Positions 37,756 to 45,129 of a stretch of DNA of 64,000 nucleotides are shown here, one piece after another (within the stretch, counting starts at the first letter, position 1; every line of letters starts with the position of its first letter). A program made the translations under genes and the position numbers. The notes beneath the pieces are model-generated. The model was not told the DNA's origin, did no database searches, and saw only the letters and a program-made list of their open reading frames with translations. Source of the stretch: Streptomyces lichenis (GTDB lineage: Bacteria > Actinomycetota > Actinomycetes > Streptomycetales > Streptomycetaceae); contig NZ_JALPTH010000010.1 in the NCBI RefSeq assembly GCF_023218175.1, positions 124,001 through 188,000 on the forward strand, read 5' to 3'.

Positions 37756-38019
37756 TCACTCCTCGGGGGTTTCGGCGGGCGGCGGTACGTACGGGGGTGG
37801 CGCGGGCGGCGTGTAGAGCGCCGCGGCCCGGGGCGCGGCCCGGATGATGGCACCCACCAGGTCATGGCCGCCGGTCACCGGCAGCGGGGACGGCCGCGGG
37901 ACGGCGGGCGGTGGCGGGGCGTCAACGGACGGGGGCGGTACGGCGGGTGGTACGGGAGCGGCGGGCGCGGCGGCGCGGGGCACCGGATGCCGTCGCGCCG
38001 CCGTGTCCGTCCCGCTCAT
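37756..38019 (-). CDS. Small proline/alanine-rich protein coupled to the DUF2470 gene
   Basis: This is an 87-residue protein of unknown function. It is low in complexity: MSGTDTAARRHPVPRAAAP, then proline runs such as APPPPAVPRPSPLPV, one more ordered stretch (GGHDLVGAIIRAAPRAAAL), and a tail rich in PPAP ending ETPEE. I recognise no domain. Support for it being real is its ATGA overlap with the stop of the DUF2470 gene and its end two bases before a hairpin, which makes a tidy two-gene unit. It would share the iron box upstream of that gene. The composition is also what a random GC-rich frame would give, so confidence is moderate. Confidence 0.5.
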   Translation of the reverse strand: MSGTDTAARRHPVPRAAAPAAPVPPAVPPPSVDAPPPPAVPRPSPLPVTGGHDLVGAIIRAAPRAAALYTPPAPPPYVPPPAETPEE

Positions 38020-38729
38020 GTCCCGCGCCGCTCTCGGGGGGCGTACGCGCGGGACAGCAGCCGTTCGACCTGGCGGCGGACCTCGCCGGCCGACCGTACG
38101 GGCACCGGGAACGCCACCCGGGCGTCCTCGTGGTGGTCCGGGTACTCGAAGCGCAGCACGATCCCGTACCGGTCCATCGCCAGCGGGCGCACCCGGGTCT
38201 CCCGGCGCGGCTCCGGGCCGGCCAGCAGGGCGAGGCGCTCCACGATGTCCGGGTGGTCCTCGTCCAGATGGACCAGCATGGCCGCCTCCTCCATGGCCAG
38301 CACATCGGGGGCGGCGGCGGCCAGTGGGCCCGGCTCCACCCGCTCCACCAGCCCGCCGCACTCGATGGCGGCCCGCGCCGGATCCAGCCGGAGGACCAAC
38401 GCGTCCGGGGTGTCCTGCGTCTGACAGGGTGTGAGGACACCGGCGAGGGTGACCTTGGCCCGCACCCGGTCCCGGGTCAGGGTCGGCGCCAGGTCGGTGA
38501 ACTCCAGCAGTGCCCGCAGGCCGTCCGGGGCGCAGACGGCCTCCACGGCCGGGAGGCTGTCGGCGGGGGTGTGCAGCCGCAACACCCCGGCCCGGTCCAC
38601 GGTGTGCATGGCGATCAGGTCGTAGCAGTTGCCGTCGGTCGTCAGGCTCAGCGAACCGGCGGCGGCGACCACGGACCGGATCCGCTCGGCGGTGCTCGGA
38701 CCGGCGGGCCGGAGCTTGGCGAGAACCAT
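38016..38729 (-). CDS. DUF2470 domain protein under an iron box
   Basis: This 237-residue protein appears to have two parts. An N-terminal half reads like a pyridoxamine-phosphate-oxidase/HugZ-type split-barrel remnant (TDGNCYDLIAMHTVDRAGVLRLH). A C-terminal DUF2470 half includes MLVHLDEDHPDIVERLALL and MDRYGIVLRFEYPDHHEDARVAFPVPVRSAGEVRRQVERLL. DUF2470 is found at the C-terminus of heme-utilisation proteins such as HugZ and near iron genes in actinobacteria. A perfect iron box lies 16 bases before its ATG, so it should be induced by iron starvation. A heme or iron handling role is inferred; no heme ligand can be assigned by eye. The downstream proline-rich gene overlaps its stop. Confidence 0.75.
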   Translation of the reverse strand: MVLAKLRPAGPSTAERIRSVVAAAGSLSLTTDGNCYDLIAMHTVDRAGVLRLHTPADSLPAVEAVCAPDGLRALLEFTDLAPTLTRDRVRAKVTLAGVLTPCQTQDTPDALVLRLDPARAAIECGGLVERVEPGPLAAAAPDVLAMEEAAMLVHLDEDHPDIVERLALLAGPEPRRETRVRPLAMDRYGIVLRFEYPDHHEDARVAFPVPVRSAGEVRRQVERLLSRAYAPRERRGT

Positions 38730-38745
38730 CCAGGAAACCCCTTAC

Positions 38746-38764
38746 TTAGGTTAGGCTCACCTAA
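38746..38764. promoter_or_regulatory. Iron box 5 (perfect consensus)
   Basis: TTAGGTTAGGCTCACCTAA matches the streptomycete iron box at all 19 positions. It is 16 bases from the DUF2470 start on one side and about 95 bases from the helix-turn-helix gene on the other. Confidence 0.95.
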
Positions 38765-38859
38765 TCTAGCATTCCCCGTGGGGCAGCGGAATCCCTGCTC
38801 GCCGGCCGTCGGCCGCGCATCGGCGGTGCCGCCCACCCCGCTTCGCCCGAGGAGGGCCG

Positions 38860-39336
38860 GTGTACAGATCGCGAGAGTGGATCCTCGAACGGATCCGCCG
38901 GGACCATGAACGGGCCCCGGAGACAGGCCTCCAGGAGCTGGCCATGCGCTACAAGGTCTCCCGCGCGGTGGTGGCCGAGGCGCTGTCGCTGCCGCTGCCC
39001 GAGCGCCGGGCCCGGCGGCGCAGCTCGGTGCTGGACCCGGTGAAGCCGGCCATCGAGCTGATGCTGCTCCAGGAGCTGGAGGCGGCCGCCCGGCGCGGCC
39101 ACACCATCCGCGGGATCGTCGAACGGCTGCGGGTGGAGGAGGACTTCACCGCCGCCTCGTACTCCACGGTGCGGGACTACGTACGCCGCCGCCGGATCGC
39201 CCTGGCCCAGGAGGCCCGGGCGCGGGCCCGCCGCCTGCCGGAGGCGGCACCGGCCCTCACGGGTCCGGGCGCCGGCGCAGACGGCGGCGGGGGCGTCTGC
39301 GCCGGAGCCCGGGTACCGGCGGGGCCGGCGTTGTAG
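38860..39336 (+). CDS. Small helix-turn-helix protein resembling the N-terminus of IS21 IstA
   Basis: This 158-residue protein starts at a GTG with GAGGAGGG just upstream. The first half holds a helix-turn-helix (LQELAMRYKVSRAVVAEALSL). It continues RRSSVLDPVKPAIELML and SYSTVRDYVRRRR, in the order seen in the DNA-binding N-terminus of IS21-family IstA transposases (HTH, a linker with LDP.KP.I, then SY.TV.DYVR). The catalytic DDE integrase core is absent, and the tail is a Gly/Ala-rich stretch of about 35 residues. No istB or terminal inverted repeats are visible, so it looks like a domesticated or truncated DNA-binding protein, not an element. It diverges from the DUF2470 gene across a perfect iron box. 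The role is unknown. Confidence 0.6.
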   Translation: MYRSREWILERIRRDHERAPETGLQELAMRYKVSRAVVAEALSLPLPERRARRRSSVLDPVKPAIELMLLQELEAAARRGHTIRGIVERLRVEEDFTAASYSTVRDYVRRRRIALAQEARARARRLPEAAPALTGPGAGADGGGGVCAGARVPAGPAL

Positions 39337-39346
39337 CAGTCCGCGC

Positions 39347-39376
39347 GCGGGGCCCTTTCACAAGATCGGGCCCCGC
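39347..39376. terminator. Hairpin between convergent genes
   Basis: The nine-base arms GCGGGGCCC and GGGCCCCGC surround a 12-base loop between the helix-turn-helix gene and the leftward DUF3140 gene. Confidence 0.6.
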
Positions 39377-39398
39377 ACGGCCGGGCGGGGCCCGCGGC

Positions 39399-39743
39399 CT
39401 ACTTCTCGGGGTCGTGGCCCCAGTTCATCAGCGAGTAGCGCCAGGCGGTGTCCGTGGTGTCGCCCGAGGGGCGCTGCTTCAGATGCCGGTGCACATAGCC
39501 GGTGACCTTGCGCATATGGGCGAGGTCGTCCTCGTCCAGATCGCCCTTCTTCGCGCGCAGCAGCTCCACGATCCGCCGCCCGGAGGCATGGCCGGTGGAC
39601 TCGCCGCCGCCGTCCTTCTTCTGGCCGACGCTCTTCGAATCGTCGGTCTTCAGCCACTTCTCCAGCTCGCCGGCGGTCATGTTGACGGCCTCACCGAACC
39701 CGTCGAGCGTCTCCTGCCGGTCCTTCGCCCCGTCGCCGCTCAC
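39399..39743 (-). CDS. DUF3140 domain protein
   Basis: This 114-residue cytosolic protein carries the DUF3140 signature along almost its entire length: AVNMTAGELEKWLKTDDSKSVG, GESTGHASGRRIVELLR, DDLAHMRKVTGYVHRHLKQRP and the C-terminal DTAWRYSLMNWGHDP. The family is common in streptomycetes and has no established function. It is rich in charged residues with no membrane segment. The gene begins with an ATGA overlap with the upstream DUF2945 gene, so the two form a unit. A hairpin follows. I can add no function from sequence. Confidence 0.85.
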   Translation of the reverse strand: MSGDGAKDRQETLDGFGEAVNMTAGELEKWLKTDDSKSVGQKKDGGGESTGHASGRRIVELLRAKKGDLDEDDLAHMRKVTGYVHRHLKQRPSGDTTDTAWRYSLMNWGHDPEK

Positions 39744-39988
39744 GAGCCGCCACCACCCTTCTTCCTGTGCAGCGACTCGGGCTTGTGCACGGCGCTCTTC
39801 CCGGTCTTGTCGCTCTCCACCTCGTACTGCGGCTCCTCCTTGGAGGCGTCCACGGTCCGGCCGGCGGCCTTGGTCCGCTTCTCGACCTTCTTCTTCACCG
39901 TGCCCTCGACCTCCTGGCCGTGGCTCTGCCAGCTGACGTCATCCCCCTTCGAGAGCCGCTGGTCCTTCTTCTCCTGCTTCTTCGCCAT
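39740..39988 (-). CDS. DUF2945 (TUDOR-like) small basic protein
   Basis: This 82-residue, very lysine-rich protein has the DUF2945 pattern: KGDDVSWQSHGQEVEGTVKKKVEKRT, then DASKEEPQYEVESDKTGKSAVHKPESLHRK. The family is related to the TUDOR domain of hypervirulence-associated proteins, and small beta-barrels of this sort often bind nucleic acid or peptide. The basic charge would fit nucleic-acid binding, but that is inference. It is first in a two-gene unit with DUF3140, sharing an ATGA overlap. DUF2945 and DUF3140 pairing appears to be a recurring actinobacterial arrangement, as I recall. Confidence 0.82.
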   Translation of the reverse strand: MAKKQEKKDQRLSKGDDVSWQSHGQEVEGTVKKKVEKRTKAAGRTVDASKEEPQYEVESDKTGKSAVHKPESLHRKKGGGGS

Positions 39989-40099
39989 CGCGGGTGTCCT
40001 TCCGCTCCGTCGGCCCGAGCCGGGCCGGACCGGGTCGCCGTGCGCGTTCCCGGCTCCGCCACTGTCAGGGCCGGGGCGCCCACCCGCACCTCGGACGGG

Positions 40100-40618
40100 T
40101 CAGCGGCGCAGCCGGTCGAGCTCCTCGTTCATCGCGCCCAGGAAGCGGACCACCACCTGCAACTCCGACCGGGTGAAGGAGGCGCGGGCCGCGTCGGTGG
40201 AGCGGGCCAGGGGCTGGAAGTAGTCGCGGGCCAGCTCCCGGGCCGCCTCGGCGTAGTGGAGATGGACCACCCGCCGGTCGTCGGACGCCCGGACCCGGTG
40301 GACATGCCCCGAGCGTTCGAGCCGGTCCAGGCAGGCGGTCATCGCCCCGGAGGTGAGGTTGAGCCGCCGGCGCAACCGTCCGGGTGTCATCGGCCCCTCG
40401 TCGTCACCGTCCCCGCCCGGCTGCGCCCCCGCGTCCAGGATGGCGATCAGCGCCTGGACGTCGGTCAGATGCAGCCCGTGGGCCTGGGCGAACTCCTGGG
40501 CGATGCGGTTGAACTCGGCGTTCATCCGGCGCAGCAGCACGGCGAAGCCCTGCAAGCCCACCGGATCGGTGGGGCCGTTCGGCGGGAAGGAGGCCGGGGG
40601 CGTGTCGGAGCCGTGCAT
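40100..40618 (-). CDS. MarR-family transcriptional repressor
   Basis: This is a 172-residue MarR-type winged helix protein. FAVLLRRMNAEFNRIAQEFAQAHGLHLTDVQALIAIL forms the dimerising helices. TPGRLRRRLNLTSGAMTACLDRLERSGHVHRV is the DNA-reading helix-turn-helix, and SDDRRVVHLHYAEAA the wing. The start used here leaves the palindromic operator upstream; a longer in-frame start would put the operator inside the gene. It diverges from the MMPL transporter and most likely represses both itself and the transporter until a ligand binds. The ligand is unknown, possibly an aromatic acid or drug-like compound as for many MarR proteins. Confidence 0.88.
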   Translation of the reverse strand: MHGSDTPPASFPPNGPTDPVGLQGFAVLLRRMNAEFNRIAQEFAQAHGLHLTDVQALIAILDAGAQPGGDGDDEGPMTPGRLRRRLNLTSGAMTACLDRLERSGHVHRVRASDDRRVVHLHYAEAARELARDYFQPLARSTDAARASFTRSELQVVVRFLGAMNEELDRLRR

Positions 40619-40645
40619 CCGCCCAGCATAAGATCCCCGCACTAA

Positions 40646-40664
40646 TATCTCGATGATTGAGATA
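40646..40664. promoter_or_regulatory. Palindromic operator, probable MarR site
   Basis: TATCTC and GAGATA are perfect inverted arms around a seven-base centre, in an AT-rich island within otherwise GC-rich DNA. It lies 28 bases before the marR start and 57 before the MMPL start, as expected for divergent autoregulation. Confidence 0.85.
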
Positions 40665-40720
40665 GTCAATGAGTGGCACACTCCGGTCCACGGGTGCTGG
40701 GCCGGACGGAGGAGGACGCG

Positions 40721-42826
40721 ATGGCTTCGGGGACGGCTGCCGGATCACGGCGGTGGGTCAGGTGGCTGGTGCCGGTGGTGCTACTGCTGGTGTGGCTGGG
40801 CATCGGCGGGACCCTCGGTCCGTACGCCGGGAAGCTCGGCGAGGTGGCGACCAACGACCAGGCCGCGTTCCTGCCGCGCAGCGCCGAGTCGACCCGGGTG
40901 CTGGACGAGCAGAAGGCGTTCGACCGGGAGCAGACCCTGCCGGTGATCGTGGTGTGGACCGCCGACGGCGGCGGCAGGCTCGACGCGTCGCAGCGGGCCG
41001 CCGCCACCGCCGCGGTGCGGACGGCCGCCGAGGCACCGGGCGCCGCCGGACGCCCCTCCCCCGTACTGCCGTCCGAGGACGGCGAGGCGCTCCAGGCCGT
41101 CATCCCGCTGGAGTCGGGGCTCGGTGACGAGCTGCCGGCCGCGCTGGACGGCGTACGGAAGGCGGTGTCCGACGTCCCGGGCGCGCGGGCGCGGTTGGCC
41201 GGACCGGCCGCCAACCAGGCGGATCTGTCGGACGCGTTCTCCGGGATCGACGGGCTGCTGCTCGGGGTGGCGCTGATCGCGGTGCTGGTGATCCTGCTGC
41301 TGGTGTACCGGAGTGTGCTGCTGCCGTTCGTGATCATCCTGGGCGCGGTGTTCGCGCTGGGGCTGGCCTGCGCGGTGGTCTACGCGCTGGCCGACCGGGA
41401 CGTGGTGCGGGTGGACGGGCAGGTGCAGGGCATCCTGTCGATCCTGGTGATCGGCGCGGCCACCGACTACGCGCTGCTGCTGGCGGCCCGCTACCGGGAG
41501 GAGCTGGCCGCCGGGCAGGACCGGATGGCGGCGGTGGTGGCCGCGGTGCGCCGTTCGGCCGGGGCGATCACCGCGAGCGCGGCCACCGTGGCGCTGGGCC
41601 TGCTGGCGCTGCTGGCCAGCGATCTGACGAACAACCGGGCGCTGGGCCCGGTCGGCGCGATCGGCATCGTCTGCGCGGTGCTCAGCGCGCTGACCTTCCT
41701 GCCCGCGGTGCTGGCGCTGCTCGGCCGGGCCGCGTACTGGCCGGCCCGGCCCAAGCCCAAGGACGCCACCGCGGAGGGCCACGGGGTGTGGCGGCGGGTC
41801 GCCGCGCTGGTGGGCCGGGCGCCGCGCCGGGTGTGGGCGGCCACCGCCGTGGTGCTGGCGGTGTTCGCCGCGTTCTCGCCCACGCTGTCCTCCAAGGGCG
41901 TGCCGCTGGACGAGATCTTCGTCAACGACGCCCCCTCGGTGGCCGCGCAGGAGACCCTGGCCCGGCACTTCCCGGCCGGCTCCGGCAACCCGGCGGTGAT
42001 CACCGCCAGGGCGGACCGGGCCGAGCGGGTGGCGAAGGCCGCGGCCGCCACCGAGGGCGTCTCCTCGGCCGTCCCGCGCACCGCCTCCGGCCGGCCCGGC
42101 CAGGGCGCACCGCTGGTGGTGGACGGCCGGGTGCGGGTGGACGCCACCCTCGCCTCGCCCGCCGACAGCGAGGCGGCGAAGCAGACGGTGGCCCGGCTGC
42201 GCACCGCCGTCCACGCGGTGCCGGGCGCTGAGGCGCTGGTGGGCGGCTACACCGCGCAGCAGTACGACACCCAGGAGACGGCCTCCCGGGACCGCACCCT
42301 CATCGTGCCGGTGGTCCTCGCCATCATCCTGCTGATCCTCGTCCTGCTGCTGCGCTCCCTGCTCACCCCGGTGCTGCTGGTGGCCACGGTGGCGCTCAAC
42401 TTCCTGGCCACCCTGGGCGTCTCCGCGCTGGTCTTCCAGCACCTGCTGGGCTTCAGCGGCACCGACGCCTCCGTCCCCCTCTACGGGTTCGTGTTCCTGG
42501 TGGCGCTGGGGGTGGACTACAACATCTTCCTGATGTCCCGGGTACGGGAGGAGAGCCTGCGCCACGGGGTCCGTGAGGGCGTGCTGCGCGGGCTGACCAC
42601 CACCGGCGGGGTGATCACCTCGGCGGGTGTGGTGCTGGCGGCCACCTTCGCCGCGCTGATCGTGATCCCGCTGGCGTTCCTGGCGCAGATCGCGTTCATC
42701 GTCGCCTTCGGGGTGCTGCTGGACACCCTGGTGGTCCGCTCGCTGCTGGTGCCCGCGCTGGTGCTGGACATCGGCCCCAAGGCCTGGTGGCCCAGCGCCC
42801 TGTCCCGTACCGACCGCCGGCCTTAG
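40721..42826 (+). CDS. MMPL-family RND transporter
   Basis: This 701-residue membrane protein has two RND repeats. One segment near the N-terminus (WVRWLVPVVLLLVWLGIGG) is followed by an extracytoplasmic loop, then a block of membrane helices including LLLGVALIAVLVILLLVYRSVLLPFV and GAATDYALLLAARYREEL. The second half repeats this with VVLAVFAAFSPTLSSKGVPL and GVDYNIFLMSRVREE. The GAATDY and GVDYN motifs carry the aspartates used for proton coupling in MMPL proteins. GGAGGAGGA lies five bases upstream of the ATG. It exports lipids or hydrophobic compounds in related systems; the substrate here is unknown. Control by the divergent MarR is likely. Confidence 0.9.
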   Translation: MASGTAAGSRRWVRWLVPVVLLLVWLGIGGTLGPYAGKLGEVATNDQAAFLPRSAESTRVLDEQKAFDREQTLPVIVVWTADGGGRLDASQRAAATAAVRTAAEAPGAAGRPSPVLPSEDGEALQAVIPLESGLGDELPAALDGVRKAVSDVPGARARLAGPAANQADLSDAFSGIDGLLLGVALIAVLVILLLVYRSVLLPFVIILGAVFALGLACAVVYALADRDVVRVDGQVQGILSILVIGAATDYALLLAARYREELAAGQDRMAAVVAAVRRSAGAITASAATVALGLLALLASDLTNNRALGPVGAIGIVCAVLSALTFLPAVLALLGRAAYWPARPKPKDATAEGHGVWRRVAALVGRAPRRVWAATAVVLAVFAAFSPTLSSKGVPLDEIFVNDAPSVAAQETLARHFPAGSGNPAVITARADRAERVAKAAAATEGVSSAVPRTASGRPGQGAPLVVDGRVRVDATLASPADSEAAKQTVARLRTAVHAVPGAEALVGGYTAQQYDTQETASRDRTLIVPVVLAIILLILVLLLRSLLTPVLLVATVALNFLATLGVSALVFQHLLGFSGTDASVPLYGFVFLVALGVDYNIFLMSRVREESLRHGVREGVLRGLTTTGGVITSAGVVLAATFAALIVIPLAFLAQIAFIVAFGVLLDTLVVRSLLVPALVLDIGPKAWWPSALSRTDRRP

Positions 42827-42877
42827 GACCTGACGCCCGCGCGTGCCCCCCCGTCCCGGCGGGGGCCGGTGGGCAGA

Positions 42878-43495
42878 ATGACCGTCATGTCGATCATCAA
42901 CGTTCCGGCGTCGGCGACCCTCGACGACGTCCCGCTGATCAGCCGCATCCTGGCCCTGGCCTTCGACGACGACCCGATGATGCGCTGGTTCTTCCCCGAC
43001 GGCGCCACCCGCCGGGACCGGCTGGGCCGCTACTTCACCACCCTCTTCACCGGCCAGTACGCCCGGCACGGGGTGTGCGAGCGCACCGGTTCGGCGGTCG
43101 CCTTCTGGGTGGCTCCGGAGGGGCAGGAGAAGGCCGTCCCGGACGCGGAGACCGTCCACCGGCTCCAGGAGATCCTGGGCGACCGGGCCGAGGTGTTCCG
43201 GGCGACGGTCGAGACGGCCGCCGCGCACGCCTACGGTGAGCCCCACTGGTATCTGGCGCTGCTCGGCGCGGACCCGGCCGCCCAGGGCCAGGGCCATGGC
43301 GCCGCGCTGCTGCGCTCCGGGCTGGCCAGGGCGGACGCGGCGGGCCTGCCCGTCTGCCTGGAGTCCTCCAAGCCGGCCAATCTGCCCTTCTACGAGCACT
43401 TCGGCTTCGCCGTACGGGGAGAGGTCCGGCTCGCGGACGACGGCCCGACGGTCTGGGCCATGGTGCGCCCGCCGCGCCCCGCGACCGGCGCCTAG
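42878..43495 (+). CDS. GNAT-family N-acetyltransferase
   Basis: This GNAT protein is about 205 residues. LDDVPLISRILALAFDDDPMMRWFFPD is the usual N-terminal opening of this subgroup. WYLALLGADPAAQGQGHGAALL is the beta4 strand plus acetyl-CoA pyrophosphate loop, and CLESSKPANLPFYEHFGFAVRGE is the C-terminal signature. Several starts are possible within 18 bases (GTG, ATG, ATG); the middle ATG is listed. The substrate cannot be read from sequence. It follows the MMPL gene by about 50 bases on the same strand and could be cotranscribed with it. Confidence 0.82.
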   Translation: MTVMSIINVPASATLDDVPLISRILALAFDDDPMMRWFFPDGATRRDRLGRYFTTLFTGQYARHGVCERTGSAVAFWVAPEGQEKAVPDAETVHRLQEILGDRAEVFRATVETAAAHAYGEPHWYLALLGADPAAQGQGHGAALLRSGLARADAAGLPVCLESSKPANLPFYEHFGFAVRGEVRLADDGPTVWAMVRPPRPATGA

Positions 43496-43632
43496 CCGCA
43501 GGGGGCCTCCGCCGACCGGGTGACCGGTCCCGGGAACGGCCGCGAACAGGGCAGGCATGACGACAGCCGGGGTCAGGGGCCGCGGCTGTCAGGCGCCCCG
43601 GCCCCCGGGGGCCGCTCGCGAAAGGGGCCTGC

Positions 43633-45129
43633 ATGCTTGCTCCGCGGACCACGCCCGCCGGCGCCCCGCCCGGCGCCGGTGGCGCACATGCCCCGCCCGC
43701 TCCACCCGCCACTCCCACCCACGAGGCGGTCCGGGCCGTCGAAGCCTTCCTGGCCGGCCATCTCGCCGGGAAGGTGCGCGGGGCCGAGGCGGTGGACCCG
43801 GTGTTCGCCGAGGAGCTGGTCGCCCGGGTCACCGCCTTCGTCGGGCGCGGCGGCAAACGGCTGCGCTGCGCCTTCGCCTGGTGCGGCTGGCGCGCGGCCG
43901 GCGGCGGCAGAGAGCCGGGCGGGTGGGCAGGGGACGGCGGCGCTACGGCCCCGGGCGGCCGTCCGGTGGACGGCGGCGGTACGAGGCCAGGCGGGCGGCC
44001 GGCGGACGGTGCCAGTACGGGGCCAGACGCCCGTCCGGCGGACGGTGCCGGTACGGGGCCAGGTGGGTGGCCGGTGGACGGGGCCGGTACGGGGCCAGGC
44101 GGACGGCCGGTAGACGGTGGCCGCACGGAGCCAGGCGGGTGGCCGGTGGACGGCGGCCGTGCGGTGGGCGGGGGCCGTGCGGTGGACGGGGGCCGCCGGT
44201 TTCCGGGCGGCCGGCCCGACGACGGCGGGGCCGCGGCGGATGTGGTCCGGATCGGGGCGGCGCTGGAGCTGGTCCAGGCCTGCGCGCTGATCCATGACGA
44301 CGTCATGGACGGCTCGCCCCGGCGGCGCGGAGCGCCCGCGGTGCACACCGAGTTCGCCCGGCTGCACCGCGCCGGCCGGCTGCTCGGACCGCCGGAGGCC
44401 TTCGCCGCCTCCGCCGCCATCCTCGCCGGCGACCTGGTGCTGGCCTGGGCCGACGACCTGCTGGCCGAGACCGCCCTCGGCTCACCGCACGGCGCGGCCC
44501 TCCAGCGCGAATGGGCGGCCATGCGCGGGGAGATGGTGGCCGGTCAGTATCTGGACATCCGGGCCCAGGCGGAGGGCTCCTCCTCCCCGGCCGACGCGGT
44601 GCGCATCGCCTGCCTGAAGAGCGCCCTGTACACGGTGGAGCGCCCGCTGGCGCTGGGTGCGGCGGCCGCCGGGGCCGATCCGGCCGCCACCGCGGCGCTG
44701 CGGTCCGCCGGGCGGTGCGCGGGCCTGGCCTTCCAGCTCCGGGACGATCTGCTGGGGGCGTTCGGGGACCCGGCCGCCACCGGCAAGCCCGCCGACGAGG
44801 ACCTGCGCGCACGGAAGCTCACCTATCTGCTGGCGGTGGCCGCCCGGTCGGCGGCCGGCTCCGGGGACGCGGCCGCCGCCGAGGCGCTGGCGGCGGGCGG
44901 GGCGTCCGCCGGGGCGCGGGATGTGGCGCGGATGCGCGCGGCGATCGAGCGGACCGGGGCGCGGGCGGCGGTGGAGGCCCGGATCGCCGAGCTGGCCGAG
45001 GCGAGCCTGCGGCACTTCGCCGGGTCGGGGGCCGAGGAGCCGGTACGCCGGGAGTTCGCCGCACTGGTCGAGCGGGCCGCCGGTGTACGGGTCCCCAGCG
45101 CAGACCGACCCCGGACGGAGGACGGATGA
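43633..45129 (+). CDS. crtE: Geranylgeranyl diphosphate synthase with a repeat insertion
   Basis: This 498-residue trans-prenyltransferase makes the C20 precursor of carotenoids. [11 protein letters not shown] is the substrate-binding motif. The first aspartate-rich motif is D222-D223-x-x-D226 in [10 protein letters not shown], and the second lies in [20 protein letters not shown] is also typical. Relatives are roughly 350-400 residues. The excess here is an insertion of about 100 residues (96 to 198) made of 12-residue Gly/Pro/Asp repeats, placed between the GGKR helix and the first Asp-rich helix. AAAGGGG precedes the ATG. The stop overlaps crtI as ATGA, starting a four-gene carotenoid operon. 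The catalytic motifs are intact, so activity is expected if the loop is tolerated. Confidence 0.9.
   Translation: MLAPRTTPAGAPPGAGGAHAPPAPPATPTHEAVRAVEAFLAGHLAGKVRGAEAVDPVFAEELVARVTAFVGRGGKRLRCAFAWCGWRAAGGGREPGGWAGDGGATAPGGRPVDGGGTRPGGRPADGASTGPDARPADGAGTGPGGWPVDGAGTGPGGRPVDGGRTEPGGWPVDGGRAVGGGRAVDGGRRFPGGRPDDGGAAADVVRIGAALELVQACALIHDDVMDGSPRRRGAPAVHTEFARLHRAGRLLGPPEAFAASAAILAGDLVLAWADDLLAETALGSPHGAALQREWAAMRGEMVAGQYLDIRAQAEGSSSPADAVRIACLKSALYTVERPLALGAAAAGADPAATAALRSAGRCAGLAFQLRDDLLGAFGDPAATGKPADEDLRARKLTYLLAVAARSAAGSGDAAAAEALAAGGASAGARDVARMRAAIERTGARAAVEARIAELAEASLRHFAGSGAEEPVRREFAALVERAAGVRVPSADRPRTEDG
43918..44226 (+). repeat. In-frame 36-bp tandem repeats inside crtE
   Basis: Starting here, 36-base units recur at a strict spacing for at least seven copies, followed by two or three irregular ones. 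Each encodes a variant of [12 protein letters not shown]. The copies differ at many bases, so they are diverged, not identical. Confidence 0.9.

Noticed and set aside
38860..39336. Insertion sequence of the IS21 family
   Set aside because: No catalytic core, no IstB partner, and no terminal inverted repeats or target duplications were seen.
40619..40681. Longer MarR start
   Set aside because: It would place the palindromic operator and promoter inside the coding region.
43918..44226. Regular repeats considered as a CRISPR array
   Set aside because: Units are contiguous, in frame with crtE, diverged and without unique spacers; no cas genes are present.
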